64,000 bases of DNA from Weissella bombi (GTDB taxonomy: Bacteria > Bacillota > Bacilli > Lactobacillales > Lactobacillaceae): positions 208,045 to 272,044 of the forward strand of contig NZ_FMAO01000001.1 of assembly GCF_900094835.1 (NCBI RefSeq), given 5' to 3'. The notes under the pieces are model-generated. The model saw only the letters and a program-made list of their open reading frames with translations. It had not been told where the DNA came from and searched no databases. The position numbers were made by a program, and so were the translations under genes. Numbering within the stretch: position 1 is the stretch's first letter; each line of letters begins with the position of its first letter. Of this stretch, positions 1 to 7,883 are shown piece by piece.

Positions 1-359
1 GAACCATTAGAAAAAATCGTTCCCCATTTTCTAACAGGTTGTGTATAATCTTCACGGCCTCTAACTGCATCAAGCACAACAAACAAGATACCGCTTGTAA
101 TAATACTAAATACAAGCACCGCAGTCATTGATAATGGAGAACTGCTTAAATTATTCGTGACCAACAAAGACTCAGCCTGCGAAGACGCATGATCCGTTAG
201 CAATAGCCCTTTATAAATTGCCTCTAAATCCAACGCTATAAAATCTACAACATATTGTAAATAAAAAAAGATAAAATACGGTATAAATAGTATTAGAAAA
301 AAACTAAAATGTTGCTTAAATAGTTTTTTTGCATTTATTTTAAATTGACGATTATTCAT
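1..359 (-). CDS. DUF975-like integral membrane protein (3' part outside window)
   Basis: The first 119 codons of a leftward gene that leaves the window at base 1. The ATG at 359 follows a clear AAAGGGG ribosome-binding site. The protein starts with a basic amphipathic stretch (MNNRQFKINAKKLFKQH), then a strongly hydrophobic segment at about residues 18-40, and a second at about 78-96. This basic start followed by membrane helices, and the charged stretch containing TQPVRKW, resembles DUF975 family proteins of unknown function; the gene at 23989 is a fuller example. It lies 32 bases after the XRE regulator gene and is probably the last visible gene of that operon. Function unknown; the family call is moderate because the conserved C-terminal part is missing. 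Confidence 0.6.
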   Translation of the reverse strand, partial: MNNRQFKINAKKLFKQHFSFFLILFIPYFIFFYLQYVVDFIALDLEAIYKGLLLTDHASSQAESLLVTNNLSSSPLSMTAVLVFSIITSGILFVVLDAVRGREDYTQPVRKWGTIFSNG

Positions 360-391
360 GGTCCAAACCCCTTTTCTAGGTAATATACAGG

Positions 392-598
392 TTATTCATC
401 GGATTCATATTCAAACAAATCACCTGGCTGACACTCCAACACTTGGCATAATTTATTTAAAGTAGAAAAACGAATACCTTTTGCCTTTCCTGTTTTCAGA
501 ATTGATAAATTAGCAGGCGTAATTCCAATTCGTTCGGCTAATTCTTTTCCCGATATATGTTTCTTTAACATCATAAAATCCAATTTTGTTAAAATCAT
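392..598 (-). CDS. XRE/Cro-type small transcriptional regulator (YozG-like)
   Basis: A 68-residue DNA-binding protein consisting of almost nothing but one Cro/C1-type helix-turn-helix. The first helices (about residues 14-40, with GKELAERIGI and NLSILKTGK) and the C-terminal ECQPGDLFEYE are typical of the YozG-like subgroup. I chose the ATG at 598, because GGAG at 604-608 is a good ribosome-binding site for it; an in-frame TTG at 610 would lie on top of that site. It begins just after the stop of the DUF2975 gene, and this regulator-DUF2975 pairing is a recurrent arrangement in Firmicutes. Such pairs probably control their own expression; the target here is unknown. Confidence 0.85.
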   Translation of the reverse strand: MILTKLDFMMLKKHISGKELAERIGITPANLSILKTGKAKGIRFSTLNKLCQVLECQPGDLFEYESDE

Positions 599-610
599 AT
601 CTTTCTCCAA

Positions 611-1174
611 CTAAACAAATTCATTATTTTCAATTTTCAGTTTCATACCTGAATCAAACACCTGATAAACAACGTATAAAATAACAACAAATAATAATTC
701 TACGATCCATAATCCGACACTATCATTTCGTCGAATTGCTGATAAATGAAGATCATTAGCTGCAATGCAAGGATAAAGTATTACCAACTGAATCAAGTGT
801 GTAATGACAGCTGTAGTTGAAGCCACAAGTAAACTCTTTATATAACGTAAGTTAATAGTTGTAAAATAGTTGCCTTGTTGAATACTGGTAATCAATTTTC
901 TGATTACTGTCATGATAATAAAAAGCATGCTAATGATTATTAAATGAATTATAATCGTTACACTACTGAGAAGCTGTTGTCCTAAAGTATTAGGTGCAAT
1001 GGCTCTTAAATAAAAAACAAAAAATCTACTATACATACTATCGCTAGCATAACTAATCGTTCGAACTAGCCAATAAATATTTTGTAAAGTTGCAACAATT
1101 AATAGCAGCTGAACTAACCATGTCAATACTTTAAAAATTGCTAACGATATGTTTTTAATCTTAATTTTTATCAT
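611..1174 (-). CDS. DUF2975 family membrane protein
   Basis: A 187-residue integral membrane protein with four hydrophobic segments (about residues 12-35, 70-95, 108-135 and 150-175). The layout and partnership with a small XRE regulator match DUF2975, whose molecular function is not established. The ATG at 1174 has GGGAG at 1182-1186 upstream. The stop codon is followed within 15 bases by the regulator start, so the two are almost certainly cotranscribed and possibly translationally coupled. Inference: the membrane protein may sense a stress and modulate the regulator, but nothing in the sequence proves this. Confidence 0.8.
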   Translation of the reverse strand: MIKIKIKNISLAIFKVLTWLVQLLLIVATLQNIYWLVRTISYASDSMYSRFFVFYLRAIAPNTLGQQLLSSVTIIIHLIIISMLFIIMTVIRKLITSIQQGNYFTTINLRYIKSLLVASTTAVITHLIQLVILYPCIAANDLHLSAIRRNDSVGLWIVELLFVVILYVVYQVFDSGMKLKIENNEFV

Positions 1175-1344
1175 TTATTTCTCCCACATTCAAAATAACT
1201 CTTTTTCGAATATAAATTATTGTAAAACGATAATTTGTTTTTGTAAAGCAATATATATGTTTTTAACTATCATACTCAATTACGGACAATTATATGCAAT
1301 AAAACACGTAAATTTTATTGCACAACAATTAAAATTAAGGCATA

Positions 1345-1373
1345 CAAAAAAGCCAGCAAAACTAGCTGACCTT
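1345..1373 (-). terminator. Rho-independent terminator after the GNAT gene
   Basis: On the minus strand a roughly nine-pair stem (AAGGTCAGC with GCTGGCTTT, two wobble pairs) closes a short loop and runs into six T residues. It lies just after the acetyltransferase stop. Confidence 0.75.
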
Positions 1374-1384
1374 ACTTTAATTTA

Positions 1385-1816
1385 TTATTTAACTAATTGC
1401 ATATCAATATGTGGCGTGTGTTCATGAATATAAGGTTCACCGATTACTGTGAAGCCCCACTTCTCATAAAAACGTTGCACTTCCGTCTGAGCAATAATCT
1501 TAACCTTATCATTTTTAAATTCACTATTCAGTACATCAAAAATCTTTTCCATCAATTCATTTGCTAACCCATTTCCTCGCAAAGACTTTTTCACCCCAAC
1601 TCTACCAAACACTGCTACATCATTTTCTTTAAATACACGTGCATACGCAATAACACGACCATCTTCCCAATTAAAAATATGTATTGCATGTTTATCAACT
1701 TCATCTACTTCTTGATAAATACGTTCCTGTTCAACAACAAAAATCGAAACTCTTAATCTCAAGATTTCAAAAAGTTCATCAGTTGTTAATTCCTCAAATT
1801 TTTTTATTTTCCACAT
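1385..1816 (-). CDS. GNAT acetyltransferase, ElaA family
   Basis: A 143-residue cytoplasmic acetyltransferase of the ElaA branch of the GNAT superfamily. The acetyl-CoA binding loop is visible as GVKKSLRGNGLANELM (about residues 73-88), equivalent to the R/Q-x-x-G-x-G/A motif. The start MWKIKKFEELTTDELFEIL and the EVDEVD and AQTEVQRFYEKWGF stretches are characteristic of ElaA proteins; the substrate is not known. It follows the MarR gene by 17 bases on the same strand and ends at a hairpin terminator, so the two form a small operon, a common MarR-GNAT pairing. Full length for the family. Confidence 0.9.
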   Translation of the reverse strand: MWKIKKFEELTTDELFEILRLRVSIFVVEQERIYQEVDEVDKHAIHIFNWEDGRVIAYARVFKENDVAVFGRVGVKKSLRGNGLANELMEKIFDVLNSEFKNDKVKIIAQTEVQRFYEKWGFTVIGEPYIHEHTPHIDMQLVK

Positions 1817-1833
1817 AATTAATCCATCCTATT

Positions 1834-2259
1834 TCATCTTAATTTTTTTGATATTACATCCATTGCATTTAATGTCAACGCGATATCATGTTCTGACATA
1901 TCTTCAAATAGATCAAAAATCTGTTTGTTAGATTCTAAATTAATAGTTTCTACTAATTCGAGCCCTGTTGGTGTTATTTCAATTAAATATTTTCTTTTAT
2001 CTTTACTATCTCGTTTTGCTTCAACTAATCCTTTATCTTTGAATTTCTTTATAATACGACTAATATATGCTTTATCAACCCCGAGAAATTTAGCCACATC
2101 AGTTAATGTTTCAAGTGAATTTAGATAAATTTCTAATAATATTCTTGCTTCAGACCATGCTAATTCTGTACTAAAAATTTTTCGATCGAATACCCCTAAG
2201 TATTTAGTATATAAACGATTAAATTCTCGAATAGTAGATATTGAGTCCGGTAAGTTCAT
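1834..2259 (-). CDS. MarR family transcriptional regulator
   Basis: A 141-residue winged-helix regulator. The recognition region DVAKFLGVDKAYISRIIKKFKDKGLV (about residues 58-83) and the wing RDSKDKRKYLIEITPTG are classic MarR features. ATG at 2259 is preceded by AAAGGAG. It is first in an operon with the ElaA-like acetyltransferase. A perfect inverted repeat lying over its -35 region (see 2287-2317) suggests autorepression. The ligand is unknown. Confidence 0.92.
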   Translation of the reverse strand: MNLPDSISTIREFNRLYTKYLGVFDRKIFSTELAWSEARILLEIYLNSLETLTDVAKFLGVDKAYISRIIKKFKDKGLVEAKRDSKDKRKYLIEITPTGLELVETINLESNKQIFDLFEDMSEHDIALTLNAMDVISKKLR

Positions 2260-2286
2260 GCTAAGCGCTCCTTTAAATTCTAAATA

Positions 2287-2317
2287 ATAATAAAATAATT
2301 AGTTGATAAAGTCAACT
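2287..2317 (-). promoter_or_regulatory. Promoter of the MarR operon with overlapping operator palindrome
   Basis: On the minus strand: -35 TTGACT (2310-2315), a 17-base spacer and -10 TATTAT (2287-2292). The inverted repeat AGTTGA-taaag-TCAACT (2301-2317) overlaps the -35 and spacer, the usual place for a MarR operator. Binding by the MarR protein is inferred. Confidence 0.7.
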
Positions 2318-2418
2318 TTTTTAATTCACACCAAATTACTTTCCTAAATAAAAAGTTCTAGTCAATTCAATAAGCATACTTTTTGAATTTTTAGTACATC
2401 TTCGCTATCCGTTTATAG

Positions 2419-2448
2419 AAAAAAAGAGACTGAGTTTGTCCCAGTCTC
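2419..2448 (-). terminator. Terminator of the citrate lyase operon
   Basis: GAGACTG (2426-2432) pairs with CAGTCTC (2442-2448); read leftwards the stem is followed by a run of seven T. It lies 26 bases past the citF stop. Confidence 0.88.
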
Positions 2449-2473
2449 CAATAACGCTTATTATCTTTTATGT

Positions 2474-4012
2474 TTAATCTTTAACTTCTTTTACAACATC
2501 AATTAATGAACCATCACGATACTCAATCATAGCAACAGTTCGATCAGTAAATTCAAGTGGCTTAGGCTTACCAACAATCTTTTCAGCCATTTCTTGCATT
2601 TGTTCAATCGTATAAACAGGAACACCTGGAATGTTACTCAATGCTTCTACCAAATCTTGACGCTTTGGATTAATTGCAATACCAACTTCTGTTACCAATA
2701 CATCGATTGAATCACCCGGTGTAACAACAGTTGTTACATCTGGTACAACTGTTGCAATACGACCACGGACTAATGGTGCTGAAATAATAGTTAGTTTAGC
2801 CTTAGCAGCATCTTGGTGACCACCAATAGCACCGCGAATGACACCATCAGAACCTGACATAACATTAACATTAAACTTGGTATCAATTTCTAATGCTGAC
2901 AAAATAACAACGTCAAGTTTATCAACCATTGCACCCTTATTAGCAGGATCCGCATACCAAGAAGCATCAATTTCTTGTTGGTTTTTATTTAGGTGCATTG
3001 AAGATGCCGCACCCTTGTCAAAGTCTTGCACATCCATAACACGGTCAACAAGACCCTCTTCCAACAAATCAATTGTTGGCTTAGTGATACCACCTAAAGC
3101 AAATGATGCTTTAATTTGATTATCAATCATTGATTGACGTAGGAAACGCGTAACGGCTAGGGCAGCCCCTCCTGAACCTGTTTGGAATGAGAAGCCATCC
3201 TTAAAGTACTTTGAGTGCGTAATAACTTGGTTAACCGTCTTAGCAATCTTAAGTTCCTTAGGATCCTTTGTAAAGCGAGTTGCACCAGAACCAATCTTGT
3301 CTGCATTACCTACAGCATCAACTTTAACAACATAATCAACCTGTGTTTGCTTAATTGAGGCAGGCGTATTAGGATATTCCTTTAAGTTATCGGTAATCAA
3401 GACAACCTTATCAGCATATTGTGCATCCATTAATGCATAACCTAATGAACCAAAGGCTGTTTCACCGTCCATACCATTAGCGTTTCCCATTTCATCAGCA
3501 TTAGGTACACCCAAAAATGCAACATCAATCTTGATTTCACCAGATTCAATTGCTCGTGCACGGTTACCATGTGAACGGAAAATAACGGGATTCTTTAAAG
3601 CACCGTGTGATACTGCATCACCAAGTGATCCACGCATACCAGATGACGTAATATTTGTCACAACACCCTTTTCAATCGCTTCAACTACAATGTCATTCAT
3701 AACATTAGTCAATGAAGATGGTGCTAGCGTTAGATTTTGGTAACCTGCATCAATAATAATCCGCATTACTTTGTTAAAGACATAATCACCCTCTCTGAAG
3801 TGGTGGTGGAATGAAATAGTCATGCCATCCTTAACAGTTTGCTTTACAACATCTTCAAGTGAATCAATTACTTTGTTTTCCTTCGCTGTTGCATGTACTT
3901 TTGGTGCAACACGTTGAATTTCTGGATTACCAAAATCAGTTGTCTTAAAAGGCTCATAATTCAAGTTGCTCATTAATGCATCTGGCAACTCTCGATTTAC
4001 ACTATTCTTCAA
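2474..4012 (-). CDS. citF: Citrate lyase alpha subunit (citrate CoA-transferase)
   Basis: The 512-residue alpha subunit of citrate lyase. It transfers the acetyl-thioester-bound prosthetic-group carrier from acetyl-ACP to citrate, giving citryl-ACP and acetate, in the cytoplasmic CitDEF complex. Recognised by the N-terminal [12 protein letters not shown], the glycine-rich [13 protein letters not shown] and [11 protein letters not shown] stretches and its overall length. I place the start at TTG 4012: a perfect AGGAGGG lies 8 bases upstream, and starting at the ATG at 4030 would make that ribosome-binding site coding. With this start the gene overlaps citE by 11 bases, showing tight coupling. 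It is the last gene before the terminator; no citG or citX follows. Confidence 0.95.
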   Translation of the reverse strand: MKNSVNRELPDALMSNLNYEPFKTTDFGNPEIQRVAPKVHATAKENKVIDSLEDVVKQTVKDGMTISFHHHFREGDYVFNKVMRIIIDAGYQNLTLAPSSLTNVMNDIVVEAIEKGVVTNITSSGMRGSLGDAVSHGALKNPVIFRSHGNRARAIESGEIKIDVAFLGVPNADEMGNANGMDGETAFGSLGYALMDAQYADKVVLITDNLKEYPNTPASIKQTQVDYVVKVDAVGNADKIGSGATRFTKDPKELKIAKTVNQVITHSKYFKDGFSFQTGSGGAALAVTRFLRQSMIDNQIKASFALGGITKPTIDLLEEGLVDRVMDVQDFDKGAASSMHLNKNQQEIDASWYADPANKGAMVDKLDVVILSALEIDTKFNVNVMSGSDGVIRGAIGGHQDAAKAKLTIISAPLVRGRIATVVPDVTTVVTPGDSIDVLVTEVGIAINPKRQDLVEALSNIPGVPVYTIEQMQEMAEKIVGKPKPLEFTDRTVAMIEYRDGSLIDVVKEVKD

Positions 4013-4916
4013 TGTTATTTCCCTCCTCATCTACAAGATGTGCAGCTTTAGCAAGACGCATCACACGTTCAGCACGTAATACAACTGGTCGATCAACCAT
4101 TTGACCATTCATTGAGATAACACCTGAACCCTTAGCATGTGCTTCAGCAATTGCAGCAACCACATTTTGAGCATTTTCAATTTCTTTCTTAGTTGGTTGG
4201 TAAACCTTGTTAACCATTTCAATTTGACGAGGGTTAACCAATGACTTACCGTCAAAACCAAGTTGGTGAATTAACTCTGTCTCACGATAGAAGCCTTCTT
4301 CGTCATCCATATTTGTAAAGACAGTGTCAAATGCAGCAATACCAGCTGCACGTGCTGCATGAATAATCATGTTACGAGCAAACAATAATTCTTGTCCGTC
4401 TGGATAACGGTGTGTCTTCATATCGGTTGTGTAATCTTCAGCTGACAAAGCAATTCCAATCATTCGTTCTGAAGATTTTGCAATTTCGTAAGCATTCAAC
4501 ACACCCTTGGCTGATTCAATCGCAGCCATAATGTTAGTTGAACCAACTTCACGACCAAATTCTTTTTCAGCATCAGCAACCAATGCTTCAAGTTGTAGCA
4601 TCATATCTGCAGATTCAACTTTTGGTAGCCGAATAACATCAATACCTGCCTTAACCATTGCCTTAATATCATTTTCATAATATGGCGTATCTAATCCATT
4701 AATTCGAACAACTAATTCAGCGTCACCGTAATCAACTGTTTGTAGCGCTTCATAAACTAGGTAACGAGCTGCATCCTTTTCGCTCATTGATACCGCATCT
4801 TCCAAATCAAACATGATTGAATCAGCACCATAAATGCCGGCATCTTTAACCATTGCTGGGTTATTACCAGGTACGAACATCATCGTACGACGCAAGCGTT
4901 CTTCTTGTTGTGCCAT
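4002..4916 (-). CDS. citE: Citrate lyase beta subunit (citryl-ACP lyase)
   Basis: The 304-residue beta subunit, cleaving citryl-ACP to oxaloacetate and acetyl-ACP. The HpcH/HpaI aldolase-like fold is evident from [29 protein letters not shown] and [13 protein letters not shown], which contain the acidic magnesium-binding and arginine residues of the family. The ATG at 4916 overlaps the citD stop (TAATG) and has GGGAGG seven bases upstream; a GTG further upstream lies within that ribosome-binding site and is not a plausible start. Cotranscribed with citD and citF. Confidence 0.95.
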   Translation of the reverse strand: MAQQEERLRRTMMFVPGNNPAMVKDAGIYGADSIMFDLEDAVSMSEKDAARYLVYEALQTVDYGDAELVVRINGLDTPYYENDIKAMVKAGIDVIRLPKVESADMMLQLEALVADAEKEFGREVGSTNIMAAIESAKGVLNAYEIAKSSERMIGIALSAEDYTTDMKTHRYPDGQELLFARNMIIHAARAAGIAAFDTVFTNMDDEEGFYRETELIHQLGFDGKSLVNPRQIEMVNKVYQPTKKEIENAQNVVAAIAEAHAKGSGVISMNGQMVDRPVVLRAERVMRLAKAAHLVDEEGNNIEE

Positions 4917-5209
4917 TAGAGTACCTCCCACTTTGGTTGATCAACGATGTCTAATGCACGTTGAATAGCTGCAATAGCACGTGCCTTAATAACCATATCA
5001 AGGGCTCCCTTATCAACGATTTTAACATCTGCATTCTTAACATCATATTGACGTAGAACGTCCGCTACAGTTTGACGAATTTGATCACCAAATTGCTTCT
5101 CGACATCTGATTCAACTTCAAATTGAATACCTGAATTTCCTTTTGAAATCATAATTTGTACATCAGATGATTCTAATGTTCCGGCAACTGCCGTCTTATT
5201 AATTTCCAT
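4916..5209 (-). CDS. citD: Citrate lyase gamma subunit (acyl carrier protein)
   Basis: The 97-residue acyl carrier protein of citrate lyase. Ser14, in GTLESSD, is the conserved position carrying the 2'-(5''-triphosphoribosyl)-3'-dephospho-CoA arm. Length and C-terminal ARAIAAIQRALD are family-typical. ATG at 5209 has an AAAGGAAA ribosome-binding site. Only 27 bases separate it from the citM stop, so the ligase gene citC, usually located between these two genes in lactic acid bacteria, is absent. The carrier needs acetylation by CitC and the arm made by CitG/CitX, none of which is in this window. Confidence 0.95.
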   Translation of the reverse strand: MEINKTAVAGTLESSDVQIMISKGNSGIQFEVESDVEKQFGDQIRQTVADVLRQYDVKNADVKIVDKGALDMVIKARAIAAIQRALDIVDQPKWEVL

Positions 5210-5236
5210 GAATGTTTTCCTTTCTTAGTCGTATTA

Positions 5237-6382
5237 TTATTCTTTTATGTAATTTGTTACAGCCTGTGAAACTGCTTGAACAACACCGTTATCAAAAACA
5301 CCTGGAACGATGTGCTCTTTATCAGGAGTTGCAATCATATTAGCTAAACCTTGTGCAATATTCACCTGTAGTGCCATATCAACTGTATTCAAAGAACTAT
5401 TAAGCAATCCTTTAAATAACCCAGGGAATACAAGAATATTATTAACCTGATTTGGCCATTGTGATGAACCAGTTGCGACGATTGCAGCACCAGCAGCATT
5501 TGCTTCATCCGGATCAATTTCAGGTACAGGATTTGCTAAAGCAAAAACGATAGGTTTATCTGCCATCCGCTTAACTTGATTACCAGACAAGACATTAGCG
5601 TCTGACAAGCCGATAAATACATCTTGATTATCAATAATATCGTCTAACGTATCTCCTTCAGCTTGTATTACCTGTGTTGCCAATTGACGTTGATAATGAT
5701 TGTATCGTTCATCATCCTGACGTACGACACCGTGTATATCAACTAAAGTCAAGTGTTGCACACCAGCTGCTAACAATATTTTAGCAGTTGCCACACCAGA
5801 AGCACCAACACCATTAATGACAACCTTCAAATCACGTAAAGGCTTATCAACATACTTAGCAGCATTTATCAAACCAGCTAGTACAACAATCGCCGTTCCC
5901 GTTTGATCATCATGATAAACAGGAATATCTAAAATTTGATTTAACTTCTCTTCAATTTCAAAAACACGTGGTGCTGCGATGTCTTCCAAATGAATACCAG
6001 CAAAAGACTTAGACATATTTTTAATTGTTGTTACAAACTCATCTACTGGAACCTGATCTAGCGCAATTGGAATTGCATCCACATCTGCAAAGTCCTTATA
6101 GAGTAAAGCTTTACCTTCAATAATTGGTAGCCCAGCAGCTGGCCCAACATTACCTAAGCCTAATACGGCAGATCCATCAGTTATAATGGCAACCAATTTA
6201 CCACTTGCGGTATATTTATTCTTATTAGACTCGTCTTTTTCAATTAACTTGGCCAAATTCGCAACACCCGGTGTATAGGCTTCACCTAATTCTGTACGAT
6301 TTGTTACATCAAATGCTGGCTGAATACCTAAAACGCCAGTATGATGTTCGTGCAATTCAAGCACCCTATTCATATCAACCAT
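5237..6382 (-). CDS. citM: Malic-enzyme-type oxaloacetate decarboxylase CitM
   Basis: A 381-residue member of the malic enzyme family. The N-terminal domain carries LGEAYTPGVANLAKLI, the catalytic Lys in EGKALLYKDFADVDAIPI, and the metal-binding HLEDIAAPRVFEIEE and VYHDDQTGTAIV; the NAD-binding domain begins at VVINGVGASGVATAKIL (about 184-200). In Weissella paramesenteroides and Lactococcus the enzyme in this operon position acts as soluble oxaloacetate decarboxylase, giving pyruvate. That role fits here because it heads the lyase operon, though malate decarboxylation cannot be excluded from sequence. ATG 6382 follows GAGGTG. A perfect palindrome lies 28 bases upstream. Confidence 0.9.
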   Translation of the reverse strand: MVDMNRVLELHEHHTGVLGIQPAFDVTNRTELGEAYTPGVANLAKLIEKDESNKNKYTASGKLVAIITDGSAVLGLGNVGPAAGLPIIEGKALLYKDFADVDAIPIALDQVPVDEFVTTIKNMSKSFAGIHLEDIAAPRVFEIEEKLNQILDIPVYHDDQTGTAIVVLAGLINAAKYVDKPLRDLKVVINGVGASGVATAKILLAAGVQHLTLVDIHGVVRQDDERYNHYQRQLATQVIQAEGDTLDDIIDNQDVFIGLSDANVLSGNQVKRMADKPIVFALANPVPEIDPDEANAAGAAIVATGSSQWPNQVNNILVFPGLFKGLLNSSLNTVDMALQVNIAQGLANMIATPDKEHIVPGVFDNGVVQAVSQAVTNYIKE

Positions 6383-6409
6383 GATTTACACCTCAAACTA
6401 ATACTTCTA

Positions 6410-6427
6410 TTGATAATTAATTATCAA
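6410..6427. promoter_or_regulatory. Perfect 18-bp AT-rich palindrome upstream of citM
   Basis: TTGATAATTAATTATCAA, a perfect inverted repeat centred about 36 bases upstream of the citM start in the citM-citI intergenic region. CitI of Weissella is known to bind AT-rich operators in this region, so a CitI site is the likely reading; overlap with promoter elements is also possible. Confidence 0.55.
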
Positions 6428-6666
6428 TTTCTAAAAACAACGTGCACGTCTTTATGTCGTTAACATTTATAATTCTAACTCTTTTTTTGAAAAATAAAAG
6501 AGTTTATTTTTATATTTTTAAAATAAATAGTCTAATTTTCCTATTTTTAAAAATAATTAAATTTAAAAAAGGTTCCTTTTTAAAAAATGCAAATACGTTT
6601 AATTTTTTAAAAAACATGCTATGATAGGTTATATAAGAGATTTATTTAAAAGTGGTAGGTATAAAT

Positions 6667-7605
6667 ATGACTAGTAAAGACTTTTTAGCAAACATTTCCC
6701 AAGACTTTTATATTTCACAACTAAGCCTTGCTGAAATATCAGAAAAATACGGGATTAGCCGATATCTAGTAAACAAATATTTAGACGATGCTAGAAACAG
6801 TGGCATCGTAAAAATTGAAATTGCAACACCAACAACTAGAAATGTTGAATTAGAACGCCAAATCCAACAAAAGTTTAATTTGTCTAATGTTTACGTTATA
6901 CGTTCTTTAGACAATCCAAATGATACCATTCAAAGTACTATTGATTTTGCCGCTAAGCACATTGAATCACTAATTCATAACAATGATATTATTGGTACTT
7001 CTTGGGGTGGTACCATCTACGAAGTAATTTCAAAATTTCAAAATAAAATTATGGAAAATATCACTTTCACACAATTTATGGGTGAAAACATGAAGTATCA
7101 GTCATCCGCCGGTACCATGCGAATGGTAGAACGCGCAGCTAAGAAATTTTCAGCAAATTATCACACAATGGTCGGTCCATTATATATCATTAACGATATG
7201 GTTCGTGATGGACTAGCTAATGAAATTTCAAACAGACCCGCCTTTGCGGCTGCACGCCGAATGGATATGGTTTTTACCGGCTTAGGTACCCTAGCATCAA
7301 TTAATTCAATTCCTGCTTGGCATCAAAGTATTGATGAAATTTTTAAAAATGTTAATACTGACGAAATCGTCGGTATGATTTATGGTCGTCCGTATGACAT
7401 CAATGGTCGTTTCTTAAATCTAAACAACGACAAAACCTTTGGTGTTGATCTCGACAGCATTTTAGCTACTCCTAGACGCATTTCTATTGTCAAAAGTAAA
7501 TTTAAAACCAATGCAACATTAGGTGCCTTACGTGGTGGCTTTATCACGGATTTGATTACAACTGAGTCAGTTGCTAATCGTATTCTAACTGATAATCAAA
7601 ACTAA
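6667..7605 (+). CDS. citI: SorC family citrate-operon regulator CitI
   Basis: A 312-residue regulator with an N-terminal helix-turn-helix (LAEISEKYGISRYLVNKYLDDAR, about 20-42) and a C-terminal SorC sugar-binding-like domain containing DIIGTSWGGTIYEV and VFTGLGTL. In Weissella paramesenteroides CitI is a citrate-responsive activator of the divergent cit genes, which fits the gene order here. I chose the ATG at 6667, preceded by GGTAGGT at a normal distance, over the GTG at 6652. It is followed by a strong terminator and then the transporter gene on the same strand. The upstream region is extremely AT-rich. Confidence 0.88.
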   Translation: MTSKDFLANISQDFYISQLSLAEISEKYGISRYLVNKYLDDARNSGIVKIEIATPTTRNVELERQIQQKFNLSNVYVIRSLDNPNDTIQSTIDFAAKHIESLIHNNDIIGTSWGGTIYEVISKFQNKIMENITFTQFMGENMKYQSSAGTMRMVERAAKKFSANYHTMVGPLYIINDMVRDGLANEISNRPAFAAARRMDMVFTGLGTLASINSIPAWHQSIDEIFKNVNTDEIVGMIYGRPYDINGRFLNLNNDKTFGVDLDSILATPRRISIVKSKFKTNATLGALRGGFITDLITTESVANRILTDNQN

Positions 7606-7616
7606 ATTAATTAAGT

Positions 7617-7664
7617 AAAAACAGACTATATACTGGAAATTTTCTAGTATATAGTCTGTTTTTT
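7617..7664 (+). terminator. Terminator of citI
   Basis: A long near-perfect hairpin: AAACAGACTATATACT (7619-7634) pairs with AGTATATAGTCTGTTT (7646-7661) across an 11-base loop, ending in TTTTTT. It separates citI transcription from the transporter promoter. Confidence 0.93.
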
Positions 7665-7770
7665 GCGTTCGTCGTTATAATACTCGTCACACTTACGTTT
7701 AAATAGTATCAATAAAGTTCATTATTGCAAATTTTCACATTACTTTTTTAAAAAATATAAAATATTAAAA

Positions 7771-7858
7771 TTAATTTGTAAATTTTTAAAGTCGTGTGTA
7801 TAATAAATGGTGAAATTGTGCACAACTTCATTTTAATTTTTAAATATTTACAAATTAA
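7771..7858 (+). promoter_or_regulatory. Promoter of the 2-hydroxycarboxylate transporter, flanked by a 20-bp inverted repeat
   Basis: A good promoter, TTGTAA (7776-7781) - 17 bases - TATAAT (7799-7804). A 20-base element at 7771-7790 covering the -35 recurs inverted at 7839-7858 with one mismatch, 48 bases away, and a TTGTGCACAA palindrome (7816-7825) lies between. The arrangement looks like a pair of operators that could loop; CitI is the obvious candidate protein, by inference only. Confidence 0.6.
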
Positions 7859-7883
7859 CTAATATCGTAGGAGTTAATCAATA

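Noticed and set aside
4917..4931. GTG start for citE and similar upstream starts for other genes
   Set aside because: The upstream codons overlap the ribosome-binding sites of better ATG starts (also at citF 4030, citI 6652, GH172 17653, DyP 44148 and alpha-galactosidase 46458).
6442..6624. Rightward 60-codon frame between citM and citI
   Set aside because: Composed almost only of Phe, Ile, Lys and Leu from AT-rich promoter DNA; no ribosome-binding site.
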